Shown piece after piece: positions 23,036 to 35,040 of a stretch of DNA of 64,000 bases; the first letter of the stretch is position 1; the number at the start of each line of letters is the position of its first letter. A model generated the notes under the pieces. That model was not told the origin of the DNA. It saw only the letters and a list, made by a program, of their open reading frames with translations, and did not search any database. The DNA is from Solen grandis (Eukaryota > Mollusca > Bivalvia > Adapedonta > Solenidae), in contig CM037778.1 of assembly GCA_021229015.1 (NCBI GenBank), positions 19,289,214 to 19,353,213 on the forward strand. Reading direction: 5' to 3'. A program made the position numbers and the translations under genes.

Positions 23036-23199
23036 GGTATTTTTGTAAACAATTGAATGATTCTTGCTTATTTAGGTATTATAGTAATGCTATCGTCAAT
23101 GAGTTTGAATAGACTGCATATCTTTACAAATCTGTAGCACACATTTTGCTTTTCTGACTGAAGAATATACACTGCTTTTGGAAGAATAATTGGCCTTTA
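23036..23199. other. Unassigned short intergenic sequence
   Basis: Nothing recognised between the SINE-1 copy and the minisatellite. Confidence 0.3.
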
Positions 23200-24120
23200 A
23201 ACTGTAGCAACGATAGAGAATCGTCACGACGTCCAAAATCATGTAGTTGAAATCGAGTGACGTCATGACATGCTCGTGTCATATGATTAAGATAGAACTC
23301 CGTCAAGACGTGCAGACACGGGACGCCAGTGTCATGTAGTTAAGATATTGTATCATCAATATGTGCAAACATCATGTAGTTGAAATGGGGCGACGTCATG
23401 ACGTGTCAGTGTAGCGTAATTTATGAAGAGCACCGTCAAAGACGTTCATGCGTCATGTAGTAAAGTAAGCGTATGACGTACCAGCGCCGTGTACATAAAA
23501 TGGAGATCGTCATGACGTACTGGTCTCAGATAATTTAGAGCACCGTCAAAACGTGCAGACACGATGTAGTTCGGATGAAGGGGCACCATGACATGGCAGT
23601 GTCATGTAGTTAATGTGAGATACCTGTTATGGTTCCACTACATTTCGGACCACTTCACCTCTACCAAGATAACCAAGGTACCCAAATGAAACATTAGGAA
23701 ACCTTTGTTATCTCCGTGAAAGGCCATGGGGTCCGAAATGTAGTAGAACCATTACAGGTAACATACCTTAAGATACTGTATCATCAAAATATGCCAATAT
23801 CGTGTAGCTGAAATTGGGCGACGTCATGACGTGTCAGTGTCGCGTAGTTTATGTAGAGCACCGTCAAAGACTTGCATGCGTCATGTAGTAAGGTAGAGCG
23901 ATGTCATGACGTCCCAGCGCCGTGTATTTAAGATGAAGCGACGTCATGACGTACCGGTGTCATGTAAGTAAGATTGAGTGGCGACATGACAATGTCATGA
24001 TGTAATGTGTAGCGACATTACAATGTTTAGATGGACCGCCACCAAGACGTGCTGGCATTCGTATGGTTAAGATGAAGAGGCGTTTCAATATCGACGTCAT
24101 GTAGTTTAGGTGGAGCGGCG
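23200..24120 (+). repeat. Degenerate minisatellite rich in GACGTCATGACGT
   Basis: Irregular units of about 45-60 bp share GTCATGTAGTTAAGAT, GCGACGTCATGACGT and CACCGTCAAGACGTGCA blocks. A longer block recurs: 23336-23465 matches 23763-23890 closely, so the array has a higher-order duplication about 425 bp apart. A 136-bp foldback element interrupts it. The array ends at the stop codon side of the host exon (24121). Confidence 0.65.
23621..23760. mobile_element. 136-bp foldback MITE with TA duplication
   Basis: The ends are inverted repeats of about 29 bp: CCTGTTATGGTTCCACTACA on the left and, on the complement of the right end, CCTGTAATGGTTCTACTACA, both continuing with TTTCGGACC. A second inner inverted pair (GATAACCAAGGT / AACCTTTGTTATC) makes the whole element a long hairpin. 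TA flanks both sides (23621-23622, 23759-23760), as in Tc1/mariner-type MITEs. Confidence 0.7.
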
Positions 24121-24992
24121 TCATGACATGCCGTAGTCAATGCCTTGAAGAACAACTGGGTCAAGGTCGATGTCTAGCTTGGAGAACTTCCATTTGATCT
24201 GGCCGCTGATCTCCTTGAATAGTTTGACCATAGTCTGATCCCGATAACCACGATGTAGATAACAGTTCCAATTGAAACGACACGGCCTGTAGTGCTTCAG
24301 TGTAGCCACAGACGCGGGAACCTTGTACCTGAAGAATACCCGGGATTGTAAGTAATGGCTTGGTTGGTGAGATTATATATCACAATATTATTATAATTGG
24401 TATTTGCCAGTGTGTGCTGACGGCAGATCTTAGAAAAATCCAAGCAAGCACCAGGATGCGGTGGTAGTGTCAACTGCTTTCGGATGCTTAATTAAAACTT
24501 TAAGGAGGTTGGGCGAAGGCAATATATCACTGGCGCAAATGCTGGTTAATTTAGAAACAATCAATAGAAAAAGACATACGCTGCAACATTTTTACAAAAT
24601 AAAACCCTTGAAATCGTAGACGCTATTTTGGAGTAAGTGTCAATGATCAAAACTTGAAACTTATCAAATGAGAAAATTAACGAATTTTACCAGAATATGT
24701 CATTTTTATTTCATATAATAATAAAATAACAAGTACTGGTATAAACTTACTTTGTGTATCCTTTGATAGCAGTATAGTTGTGTGTCCAAACCGAACCAAT
24801 AATGACCCTGTCCATTATAAATATATTTTTGGTACGATCGTCCAAAGGACGAGTTCGGTTCTGAAACCTTGCATGCCAAAGTAAGTCCAATTCTGCATAC
24901 CGGTTGTTTTTGCTATTATCCCAATCAGTGATGAATAATTCTGTGCGGAAACTGAAACCAGCAGCCATCTGGTCACGACGCCTAAGTCTCGC
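24121..24992 (-). CDS. Last two exons of a putative GT92 (DUF23) family glycosyltransferase
   Basis: GT92 enzymes are Golgi type II membrane glycosyltransferases (galactosyltransferase activity known for some). Two minus-strand exons join cleanly: 24992-24751 (acceptor AG at 24994-24993, donor GTAAGT at 24750-24745) and 24328-24121 (acceptor TTCTTCAG, stop TGA at 24123-24121), with a 422-bp intron. The first exon ends in phase 2 and the second supplies the missing base, giving 149 residues without a stop. Exon one has AAGFSFRTELF and a DRVIIGSVWTHN segment; exon two has VATLKHYRPC, resembling the family's conserved LLHHYR-C end. The acceptor in front of exon one makes ATG 24968 internal. The catalytic core, membrane anchor and start must lie on upstream exons that I could not find up to about 27000. 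It may be a partial duplicate. The family call is from memory of motifs. Confidence 0.6.
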
Positions 24993-25700
24993 CTAGAAAG
25001 AATGCAAGTAGACCACTAGAAGTCGTTTCTTTAAGATACAAACGAAGCGGCTTTCCGTTTGCTTATTTCAAAGGTATTGAATATATAAGTTAATACAAAG
25101 AAATGGAATAATGATGCATTATAATGTAAGATTAAATACTTATATTCAAAATTAAGCTTTAAATCTTTTTTTTTAATTTCTATTTATTTTCATCTTCTTA
25201 AGAAGATATTGAGAAAGCATAAATATGGATCTTATTTAATTTCACAACCGTTTACTATCATGCAGAAAAAAACAAAAAAACAAAAACAAAAAAAAACAGG
25301 AAAATTTTAAGATAATACTATCCTAAAGAATTGTTTTCTTACGTGATTCAAACGATTTTAAAAGTGTTTTTTTTTATTCTTTATTTAATATATTTTTCTT
25401 CGTAAGCATATGACTTAACAAGCATTCATTGCAATTTGATCCACAGTTGAAATTATAAAATAGAAAATAAAATACTTTAAAAGATCGATGACATTCAACC
25501 TTTAAATTGATTGAGTTTTACTTTTGCAAAAATAGATGGAAACAAAGGCAGAGGTGTAAGCAAAATGTTCTTATTTCTTTGTAATTAACGTTATTAACGT
25601 CTTGAAACTTTCACCAATTTATTTGCTTTGTGTTTTTGCTTATTTTTACAGATTTAGGGAAAAAAAAAGAAACCGTTAAACATTTAGAAAACATGAAAAA
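24993..25700 (-). other. Probable intron or upstream DNA of the GT92-like gene
   Basis: AT-rich sequence with A/C simple stretches near 25263-25300. No further exon with convincing splice sites was found. Confidence 0.35.
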
Positions 25701-27567
25701 TCGATAGGTAGATATACATGTATTTGTCATTTTCTTCAGGTTTGCAGAAAGCCGTGATAGCAAATGCAATAAGATATCCGTATAGGTTTTCTGGCTCTAG
25801 TATAATTCTACTAATTCATCGTAAATGCGACTTATTTACTCAAAAAACGTATCACAATTCACTATTCAACGCAGGCACTCATTCCTGCAAAAGAAAAATA
25901 GGAATTGCTCAACCAACCCAATGACCACTTACATTTCTTTCTTCAAATTAATAGATTTCCATGAATTAGCCCTTTTACGAAAAACATGAATAAGTCATGT
26001 TTAATGACGTTATCACTTGAAATTTTCTGGACTTTTTGCGCATGTTAAGGTACGGCAATATTACTTATCTAAAGTTAATATATACAATCTTTTGATCTTT
26101 TTAATATATTTTGCTTACAAATCAATGTTGGCAAAAACAAGTGACACAACTCATGACGCTGGAGCGCGAAAACATATTGAAATGAATGATTTTTATATTT
26201 CAACGACGTCAAAATCAAGTGACTAAAGAAAAATATCTTTTTTTGCAAGGACATGTTCAACTAACGTTCTATTAATCAAGAAAAAAATATCTTCGAGAAT
26301 TCGAACAGGTTTGTTTTCACATTTTCAAGTAGGCATTCCATCAAACATGAATAACTGCCATGTTTGATGACGTAATCACTTGAAATTTTCAAGACCTTAT
26401 GAACGTACCAAGTTTCGACATTTTTGAAAAGTTTAAGTTCATTGGTCTAATTGGCGATTTTATATGATTTTTCCAAATAATTCTTGCTTAAGTATGCGTG
26501 ACGTCATAATAACGTGACAAAACAAACATTTCATGCAGTATGCATCACTTTAATTTTAACTCTATCAATTCTGAAGATATAATTAAGATTGACTTTAAAT
26601 TCATGATACCAGAGCGAAAGAAATTTTTAAAAATATTTTTTTTGTCTTTTTGATGACGTCATAACCACGTGACTAAAGAGAAAATCATTCAGCAAATAGA
26701 ATGTAAACTTCTATGCCGATATGCTGTCAAATTTTCATGTTTGTAACGCATCAGGGGGCTTTGTAACATTTAAATTTAATTTTTGACCAAAATTCGGTAT
26801 TGCCATTAAATCTTTATCTTTTCGAATTTGGAAATTTGAATGCCAAGGTGGACATCTACATCCTAAAATACATCTTTTTAAAAAATATCAAGATAATCAG
26901 ACCAATATTGAAGGCTCTAGAGCGCGATCAAACTTTTGTAACTGACGTCAAATCTGACGTCATATGACGCCAATGAAAATTGAAAATGATTGAATTTATA
27001 AAAAGATACTTTTTTATCGCTGCAGTTTCAATTTCATTAAAATTGACTCAAAATGTATGATGCCAGAGCGAGGGAAATCTTTGAAAAAATAGGATTTTGT
27101 CCTTTAAATGACGTCATAACCACGTGACTTAAAAGGAAATCATTCAGAGAAAAAAAAGTAGACCTCTGGGCCAATAAGCTGTCCAATTTTCATGCTTCTA
27201 TCTCATCAGTAGCCTTTGTAACATTAATTAATAGTTTTAGGACCAAAGTTCGAAACTCGGTTTTGCCATAAATTCTCAAATTTTTCGAATTTAAAAATTT
27301 GAAAGACAAGGTGCACATCTACATCATAACATACATCTTCTGTGAAAATATCAAGATAAAATATCAAAAAATAAAGGCTGTAGAGCGCGAACGAACTTTT
27401 GAAGCTGACGTCAAATCTGACGTAAATTGACGTCATTGAAAATTAAAAATTATTGAATTTAAAAATTTATACTTTTTTGTCGAGGCAATTTAATTTTCAT
27501 TTTCCTTAGACACTGACAACTTACCGAAATTAACCCTTAGATTTGGTTGCAAAAAAAAGGAATAATA
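25701..27567 (+). repeat. Family B/D-related diverged repeats
   Basis: Blocks near 25740-26400 match 51235-51600 (for example AAAACATGAATA followed by GCCATGTTT and CTTGAAATTTTC). From 26450 two diverged ~450-bp units appear, with GGCTCTAGAGCGCGA near 26911 and GGCTGTAGAGCGCGA near 27376, TGACGTCA motifs and TAACCACGTGACT blocks. Frames are broken throughout, so no gene is called. Confidence 0.5.
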
Positions 27568-29884
27568 ACTAGATGTCATTCGTGAAAACGAATGATAGGA
27601 CTTTCTGCAAGCTGTGTTAATGCAAAAAGCAGGAGATAGAAGTTTCATGTAATGACTCGACTCTGGTAGTATTTCATGTTCATGCTGAACAATTGACATT
27701 ATATTCCGAAATTAGTGCAAATGATAAGAACTAAGTATTAGTCTGTGACGTAACATGATGTCATATGACGTCAGGACATGACTGCAAACTTGATTTGTAG
27801 TTTAAAGGTCCTATGTTCGAATCTTACTTCAGCCACAATAATAATCGGTTTTTCGGAATTAAGGTTAGCTGACAAAATATTAACACCTTAGTTTCAAGAT
27901 GTACCATCTGTAAAAATTTGAAGAAAATCTGATCATAAATAGCGGCTGTAGAGCGCGGATACCATTTTTCACTATTTTTAGCTCTGACGTCAGGTGACGT
28001 CATAGGGTGCTGAAAATGCTGTTGCTCAAAAGCGCATACTTAACTGCAATAACTCTGAAATTTTCATTATTCTGAACAACTGACATCATGTCGAAAACAT
28101 TGCCCCAAATTAAAATTAACTGGTATGCTTATGACGTCCTATGACGTCACGACTCAAAATATATGTAGAAATTCTGCAGAACTGCAAACTGTGTAAGTTT
28201 CAACTTTCTATCTCATCCTGAAGCTCTTCAATCCTAAAATGAAATTTTTGGTCCTATGTTCGAATCTTATTTAAGCCACAGAATTTCGGTCTTTCGGAAT
28301 TTCGGTAAGCTGACAGGATATGCACACCTTAGTTTCAAGGACTATCTGTGAAAATTTGAAGAAAATCCGACCATAAATGGCGGCTGTAGAGCGCGAAAAC
28401 CATTTTTTCAATATTATTTAGCTCTAACAGCGAATACTTTACTGTCATAACTCTGAAATTTTCATTATTCTGAACATCTGGCATCATGTGAAATCATTGC
28501 CCTTATATGAATATTAAGAAGTATTCTTATGACGTCACATGACGACATTTGACGTCACGACTCAAAATATATTAAGAAATTCTGCAGAACTGCAAACTGT
28601 GTAAGTTTCAACTTTCTATCTCATTCTGAAGCTCTTTAATCCTAAAATGAAATTTTCGGTCCTATGTTCGAATCTTATTTAAGCCACAGAACTTCGGTCT
28701 TTCGGAATTTCAGTTAGCTTAAATTTTATGCACACCAAAGTTTCAAGATGTACAATCTGTGAAAATTTGAAGAAAATCCGATCATAAATGGCGGCTGTAG
28801 AGCGTGAACACCATTTTTCACTATATTTACCTGTGACGACACATGACGTCAAAGGGTGATGAAGATGATTTTGTTCAAAAGCGTATACATTACTGTCATA
28901 ACTCTGAAATTTTCATTAGTCTTAACAACTGGCATCATGTCGAAATCATTGCCCTAAAATAAAAATTAAGAAGTATGCTTATGACGTCACATGACGTCAT
29001 ATGACGTCACGACTCAAGATATATGTAGGAATTCTGCAGAACTGCAAATTGTGTAAGTTTCAACTTTCTATCTCATCCTGAAGCTCTTTAATCCTAAAAT
29101 GAAATTTTCGTTCCTATGTTCGAATCTTATTTAAGCCACAGAACTTCGGTCTTTCGGAATTTCAGTTAGCTGACAGGATATGCACACCTTAGTTTCAAGG
29201 TGTACCATCTGTGAAAATTTGAAGAAAATCCACTATAAATGACGGCTGTAGAGCGCGAACACCATTTTCACTATTTTTAGCTGTGACGTCATGTGACGTC
29301 ATAGTGAGCTGACGATGCTTTTGTTCAAAAGCGCATACGTTACTGTCAAAACTCTGAAATTTTCATTATTCTGAACAACTGGCATCATGTCGAAATCATT
29401 GCCCTAAAATGAAAATTAAGAAGTATGCTTATGACGTCACATGACGTCATATTACGCCAGGACTCAAAATATGTTTCGAAATTCTGCAGAACTGCAAACT
29501 GTGTAAGTTTCAACTTTCTATCTCATCCTGAAGCTCTTTAATCCTAAAATGAAATTTTCGGTCCTATGTTCGAATCTTATTTAAGCCACAGAACTTCGGT
29601 CTTTCGGAATTTCGGTTAGCTGACAGGATATGCACACCATAGTTTCAAGATGTACCATCTGTGAAAATTTGAAGAAAAACCGACCGTAAATGACGGCTGT
29701 AGAGCGCGAACACCATTTTTCACTATTTTTAGCTGTGACGTCATGTGACGTCACAGGGTGCTGAAAATCATTGAAATCAAAATTGCCTCACGTGACTAAT
29801 AAGCCATAAAAATTTCATCGTCCTAGGACTATTGCAACATATTAAAATAAGCGTTTAGTTAGGAAGAAGAAAAAAAAAATAATA
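27568..29884 (-). mobile_element. Family B2 element, five ~450-bp units, 3' hairpin end
   Basis: Read on the minus strand it ends with GCAGAAAGTCCT (27608-27597), stem CATTCGT/ACGAATG around 27577-27594 and CTAGT at 27572-27568. CTCTGAAATTTTCATTA recurs near 28050, 28452, 28903 and 29351 (spacings about 400-450). Each unit has TTCGAATCTTATTTAAGCCA, a GGCTGTAGAGCG block, and two clusters of TGACGTCA, for example 28982, 28992 and 29002. The minus-strand start is a T/C-rich run near 29860-29884. Confidence 0.65.
28982..29009. promoter_or_regulatory. Three perfect CRE octamers at 10-bp spacing
   Basis: TGACGTCA, the palindromic binding site of CREB/ATF bZIP proteins, occurs at 28982-28989, 28992-28999 and 29002-29009, one per DNA turn. 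The same phasing recurs elsewhere: 8822/8832, 33716/33726 and 59819/59829. Binding or promoter activity is not shown by sequence alone. Confidence 0.4.
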
Positions 29885-29930
29885 ACTAGACTTCGTTTGT
29901 CCCACAAACGATAAGGGCTTTCTGCGCTGC
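29885..29930 (-). repeat. Helitron-like 3' end (stem CGTTTGT/ACAAACG)
   Basis: CTAGT on the minus strand at 29889-29885, stem arms at 29894-29900 and 29904-29910, then a diverged subterminal GGGCTTTCTGC (plus strand). The element this end belongs to continues rightward into 29931-30600, where I recognise nothing. Confidence 0.6.
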
Positions 29931-30600
29931 AACTCAGTCTAAGCCTGATCAGCTGAAAACATTTTGTTCATAAACAATGTCGTCATCCCAAATTTACGTT
30001 TCTCTGTGGTATAATACCTGCATTTCCATATGAGAATAGATGTGTTCTACCTAACTTAGTTCATTTCACATGTATCCTTTCTTTAATATGAAACAATTGT
30101 CCCTGTTGTTAATTTAAAAGAACGTAAAATTACACATAAATTACATGCTGAACAACGAGATATTTTAATGAATAAAGGAACTAAAATAAAATATGAATTT
30201 TATACACTAGACATTTCCTTTACAAAGAAAATATATATAGAGATAACCCGAACAAATATAGTAGGCCGCCGCCTCACATGAGCACAGGTAAACGTTGTAC
30301 CTTTACTGCTTGCTTACAGTGACGCCCAGTAGATTTCTCAATAGAACCTCATATTCTACTTTATATACATATAGCTAATTGACATTCCAGTGGTATTTGA
30401 ATTTACTGAAACACATTTTAAAATTTTAAAACCTGTTTAATTTAGCTGAAAATATTAAAGCATAGTTACAGTATTGATTTACAACGGCTATTACTTCGGT
30501 ATCCATACCATATAACGCTTAATATGTTTAAATAATAAGAATGAATAGTTTACTGATTGCGTTTGAATTGCGCATTTACACTTTTATGATTTTTATCATG
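29931..30600. other. Unassigned AT-rich sequence
   Basis: No gene or repeat boundary recognised; it may be the body of the element whose 3' end lies at 29885. Confidence 0.35.
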
Positions 30601-31734
30601 AGTTCCTATTTCTCATGTAACTTTCTTATATCATGACCAAATAAGAAAAGTAGGGTACCATTAGAAAGGTCATTAAATTCCCAACATTTCACACGCTTTA
30701 TGTATGGACCTATGTTTAACTGCTTTTGAACTATGGACGCTTAAACCTCGGAAAAAATGCAAAAATATGCCAAAATATGTTCATGACATTTACTTCATGA
30801 ACGATATTTTAATAACTATTCTTTGGATCTTTAAAAGCTGCATATCGTTCGAAAGGAAATTGATTGGGCTATAAATCATGTTCATAATGATATTTACAAA
30901 AATCAATATTTTTTTAGAAACATGCAGTTTTCTACACTACGTATAGCGCCGTTTCCGTTGTTCCGCCATTGATGTGCCATTTCAAGCCCGATCTTCAAAA
31001 ATAATTTCTCATCAGAAAGAGCTTCGAAAGCACTAATAAAAATACGCATATTGTCTCGATAGAATGTTGTTTGTTTTTGAGATATTACAGGTCAAAAGAA
31101 AAAACGATAATTGATATATGACCTTGACTTTTGAGATTTTCCGGAAACGGAAATGATATTTGACAATGAGATGCTATGGTGCAGATTCAAAGAAAATTTG
31201 AAGCCAATCGGTCAAGAAATTTAGAGTACAGGGCTGAAAATCCGTTTGTATTTGTTTCAGAATTGTTTATTAACATTATGGCGTCAAATGACGTCATATG
31301 ACGTCAAATGTCACAGAATATGAAGAAGACTTCAATGAGCATATGTGGTGTCAATTTGAGATTTCTAGCTTACATAGGAGCTACAAAATACTTTTTAAGG
31401 TCCAAAGTTCGAAACTTGGTTTAACTACAGAACCTTGGTCTTTTCGAATCTGGGAAAACCTATATAATCATGCACATCTAGAACGTAATAGACACATTTT
31501 GTGAAAATATCTAGAAAATCCGCCAAGAAATGAAGGCTGTAGAGCGCAAACAATCTTTTGTAACAAATGTCAAATTTGACGTCATTTGACGTCATAGGAA
31601 TATAAAAATAATAGATTCTGAAATTTCATCGCGTCAGGTATGATCAATTAAATTTTCGTGATTCTAAACCGTCAGGAACCTATTGAAATAGCAACCTCTT
31701 TTGGAAGGAAAGAATAATAATAATAATAATAATA
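30601..31734 (+). repeat. Family D unit followed by a diverged family B unit
   Basis: 30640-31250 contains GGTACCATTAGAAAGGTC, a GAGATATTACAGGTC block and a CCGGAAACGGAAATGA block, matching 61650-61980 and, inverted, 5100-5600. 31260-31660 is a family B unit with TGACGTCA sites and a GGCTGTAGAGCGCAAAC block at about 31530. A (TAA)n microsatellite (about 31714-31734) abuts the next element's end. Confidence 0.5.
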
Positions 31735-33713
31735 ACTAGATGTCATTCGTCTAAACGAATGATAGGACTTTCTGTAACCTGTGTTAATGCAAAAAGCAGG
31801 AGATAGAAGTTTCATGTGATGTATCACCTCTGGTAGTATTTCATGTTCATGGTGATTAATTGACATTATATTATAAATAAGCGTTTAGTTACGAAGAAAA
31901 AAAAAGTAGCAGTAGTAGTAGAATGCTTATGACGTCATATGACGTCACGACTCAAAATATATGTAGAAATTCTGCATAACTGTAAACTGTGTAAGTTTCA
32001 ACTTTCTATCTCATCCCGAAGTTCTTTAGCCCTAAAATGAAATTTTTGGTCCTATGTTCGAATCTTACTTCAGCCACAATACTTCGGTTTTTCGGAATCA
32101 AAGTTAGCTGACAAAATATTCACACCTTAGTTTCAAGATGTACCATCTGTAAAAATTTGAAGAAAATCTGATCATAAATGGCGGCTGTAGAGCGCGAACA
32201 CCATTTTTCACTATTTTTAGCTCTGATGTCACGTGACGTCATAGGGTGTTGAAAATGCTGTTGCTTAAAAGCGCATACTTTACTGCAATAACTCTGAAAT
32301 TTTCATTATTCTGAACAATTGGCATCATGTCGAAATCATTGCCCCAAATTAAAAATAAGTGGTATGCTTATGACGTCCTCTGACGTCACGATTCAAAATA
32401 TTTGTAGAAATAATGCAGAACTGCAAACTGTGCAAGTTTCAACTTTCTTTCTCATCCTGAAGCTCTTCAATCCTAAAATGAAATTTTTGGTCCTATGTTC
32501 GAATATTACTTCAGCCATAGAACTTCGGTTTTTCGGAATTTCGGTAAGCTGGCAGGATATGTACACCTTAGTTTCAAGTTGTACCATCTGTGAAAATTAC
32601 AAGAAAATCCGACTATAAATGACGGCAGTAGAGCGCGAACACCATTGTTCAATATTTTAAGTTCTGACGTCACATGACGTCATAGGGTGCTGAAGATGCT
32701 TTTGTTCAAAAACGCATACTTTACAGTCATAACTCTAAAATCTTCATTATTCTGAACAACTGGCATCATGTCGAAATCATTGCCCAAAAATGAAAATTAA
32801 GAAGTATGCTTATGACGTCACATGACGTCATATGACGTCCGACTCAAAATATGTATAGAAATTCTGCAGAACTGCAAACTGTGTAAGTTTCAACTTTCTA
32901 TCTCATCCTGAAGCTCTTTTATCCTAAAATGAAATTTTTGGTCCTATATTCGAATCTTATTTCAGCCACAGAACTTCGGTCTTTCGGAAATTCGGTTAGC
33001 TGACAGGATATGCACACCTTAGTTTCAAGATGTACCATCTGTGAAAATTACAAGAAAATCCGACCATAAATAGCGGCTGTAGAGCGTGAACACCATTTTT
33101 CACTATTTTTAGCTGTGACGTCATATGACGACATAGGGTGCTGAAGATGCTTTTGTTCAAAAGCGCATACTTTACTGTCATAACTCTGAAATTTTCATTA
33201 TTCTGAACAACTGGCATCATGTCGAAATCATTGCCCTAAAATAAAAATTAAGAAGTATGCTTATGACGTCATATGACGTCAGGAATCAAAATATATGTAG
33301 AAATTCTGCAGAACTGCAAACTGTGTAAGTTTCAACTTTCTATCTCATCCTGAAGCTCTTTAATCCTAAAATGAAATTTTCGGTCCTATGTTCGAATCTT
33401 ATTTCAGCCACAGAACTTCGGTCTTTCGGAATTTCGGTTAGCTGACAGGATATGCACACCTTAGTTTCAAGATGTACCATCTGTGAAAATTTGAAGAAAA
33501 TCCGACTATAAATGACGGCTGTAGAGCGCAAACACCATTTTTCACTATTTTTAGCTGTGACGTCATGTGACGTCATAGGCTGCTGACAATCATTGAAATC
33601 AAAATTTCCTCACGTGACTAATACCCATTAAAAATTTCATGGTCCTAGGACTATTGCAACATATTAAAATAAGTGTTTAGTTAGGAAGAAGAAAAGAATA
33701 ATAATAATAAAAA
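31735..33713 (-). mobile_element. Family B2 element, near-identical to the copy at 62477-64000
   Basis: The minus-strand 3' end has CTAGT at 31739-31735, stem CATTCGT/ACGAATG and GCAGAAAGTCCT (one mismatch). A short GTGTTAATGCAAAAAGCAGG module and an AGT/AGC trinucleotide run (about 31900-31920) precede four ~450-bp units. Unit blocks GGCATCATGTCGAAATCATT recur near 32322, 32761 and 33212. The minus-strand start is the T/C-rich run at about 33690-33713. Open frames at 32319-32618 and 33340-33576 are repeat shadows. Confidence 0.65.
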
Positions 33714-35040
33714 AATGACGTCACGTGACGTCATATGACGTTTATTTTCACATAATTGTTAGACACCCAGAGACCTACTAACTGACAAAATTTCAACTTT
33801 CTATCTCAAATAGGACAGTTTTTATAAGCATTTAAAAATTTACGTCCTTGGTTCGAATCTTGGATCCGCCATAGATGCTTGGACTTTTCGAATTTTGAAA
33901 AACGGACACCGGTATACACAATAAGAACGTAATATACACATTCTGTGAATATTTGATAAAAATCGGCCCATTAATAATGGCTCTGGACCGTGTACAAACT
34001 TTCGTAGACAATTTCAAATGTGACGTCATATGACGTCATAGGCTTCTGAAAATCATTGAAATCGAAATTTCAGCGTCTGAATTATCTGTCATTAAATTTT
34101 CATTGCCCTTCGACAATTTCAACATATAGAAATACTCTTATTAATATTAGAAATACATTATCATATAATGACGTCAAGTTACGTCATGTGACGTTTATTT
34201 TCACAAAATTACCAAATATCACTTTTCTATCTCAAATAAATCCGATTTTATAAGCATTTAAAAATTTACGACCTTGGTTCGAATCTTGAATTCGCTATAG
34301 AACCATGGACTTTTCGAATTTTGAAAAACGGACACTGAGATGCACAACTAAAACTTAATATACACATTCTGTGAAAATTTGATGAAAATCGGTTCATAAA
34401 CAATGGCTGTAGACCGCGTACAAACTTTTGTAGCATATTTCAAGTGTGACGTCATATGACGTCATAGGCATATGAAAATCATAGAAATCAAAATTTCCGC
34501 CTTTGAAGCATGTGTCATTAAATTTTCATTGCCCTTCGACAATTTCAACATATAGAAATATTCTTGTTAATATTGGAAATACATTATCATATAATGACGT
34601 CACGTGACGTCATATGACATTTATTTTCACAAAATGTTTAAAACTTCTAGAGACCTATATACTGACTAAATATCAACTTTCTATCTTAAATAGGACAGAT
34701 TTTATAAGCATTTTAAAATTTACGACCTTGGTTCGAATCTTGGATTCGCTATAGAACCATGGACTTTTCGAATTTTGAAAAACGGACACAGGGATGCACA
34801 ACTAGAGCCTAACATACACATTCTGTGAAACTTTGATGAAAATCGGTCCAGAAATAATGGCTGTAGACCGCGTACAAACTTTTTCACCTGACGTCAAATC
34901 TGACGTCATATGACGTCGTATGAATATAAAATTCATTGCATCCGAAAGCTCATGGTTTGAAATATATGCCATAAAATTTTCATTGTTCTGAGTCAATGGC
35001 AACACCTCGAAATTAACACAAATATAAGAGGAAGAAAAAA
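33714..35040 (+). repeat. Family B1 units (three)
   Basis: GGTTCGAATCTTG recurs near 33850, 34277 and 34731, each followed by TTTTCGAATTTTGAAAAACG and a GGCTCTGGACCG or GGCTGTAGACCGCG block. TGACGTCA pairs at 10-bp spacing mark unit borders (33716/33726, about 34597). The stretch ends with TGTTAATTTCG-type start sequence (inverse) and a GAA/TAA microsatellite. Confidence 0.6.

Noticed and set aside
24747..24968. ATG at 24968 as the start of a small gene
   Set aside because: An acceptor site lies 24 bases upstream in an open frame, and the sequence resembles the middle of a larger domain, so it is an internal exon.
32319..32618. 99-codon open frame with an antisense partner
   Set aside because: Repeat shadow in a B2 unit; no conserved frame in the copies at 62477-64000 or 27568-29884.
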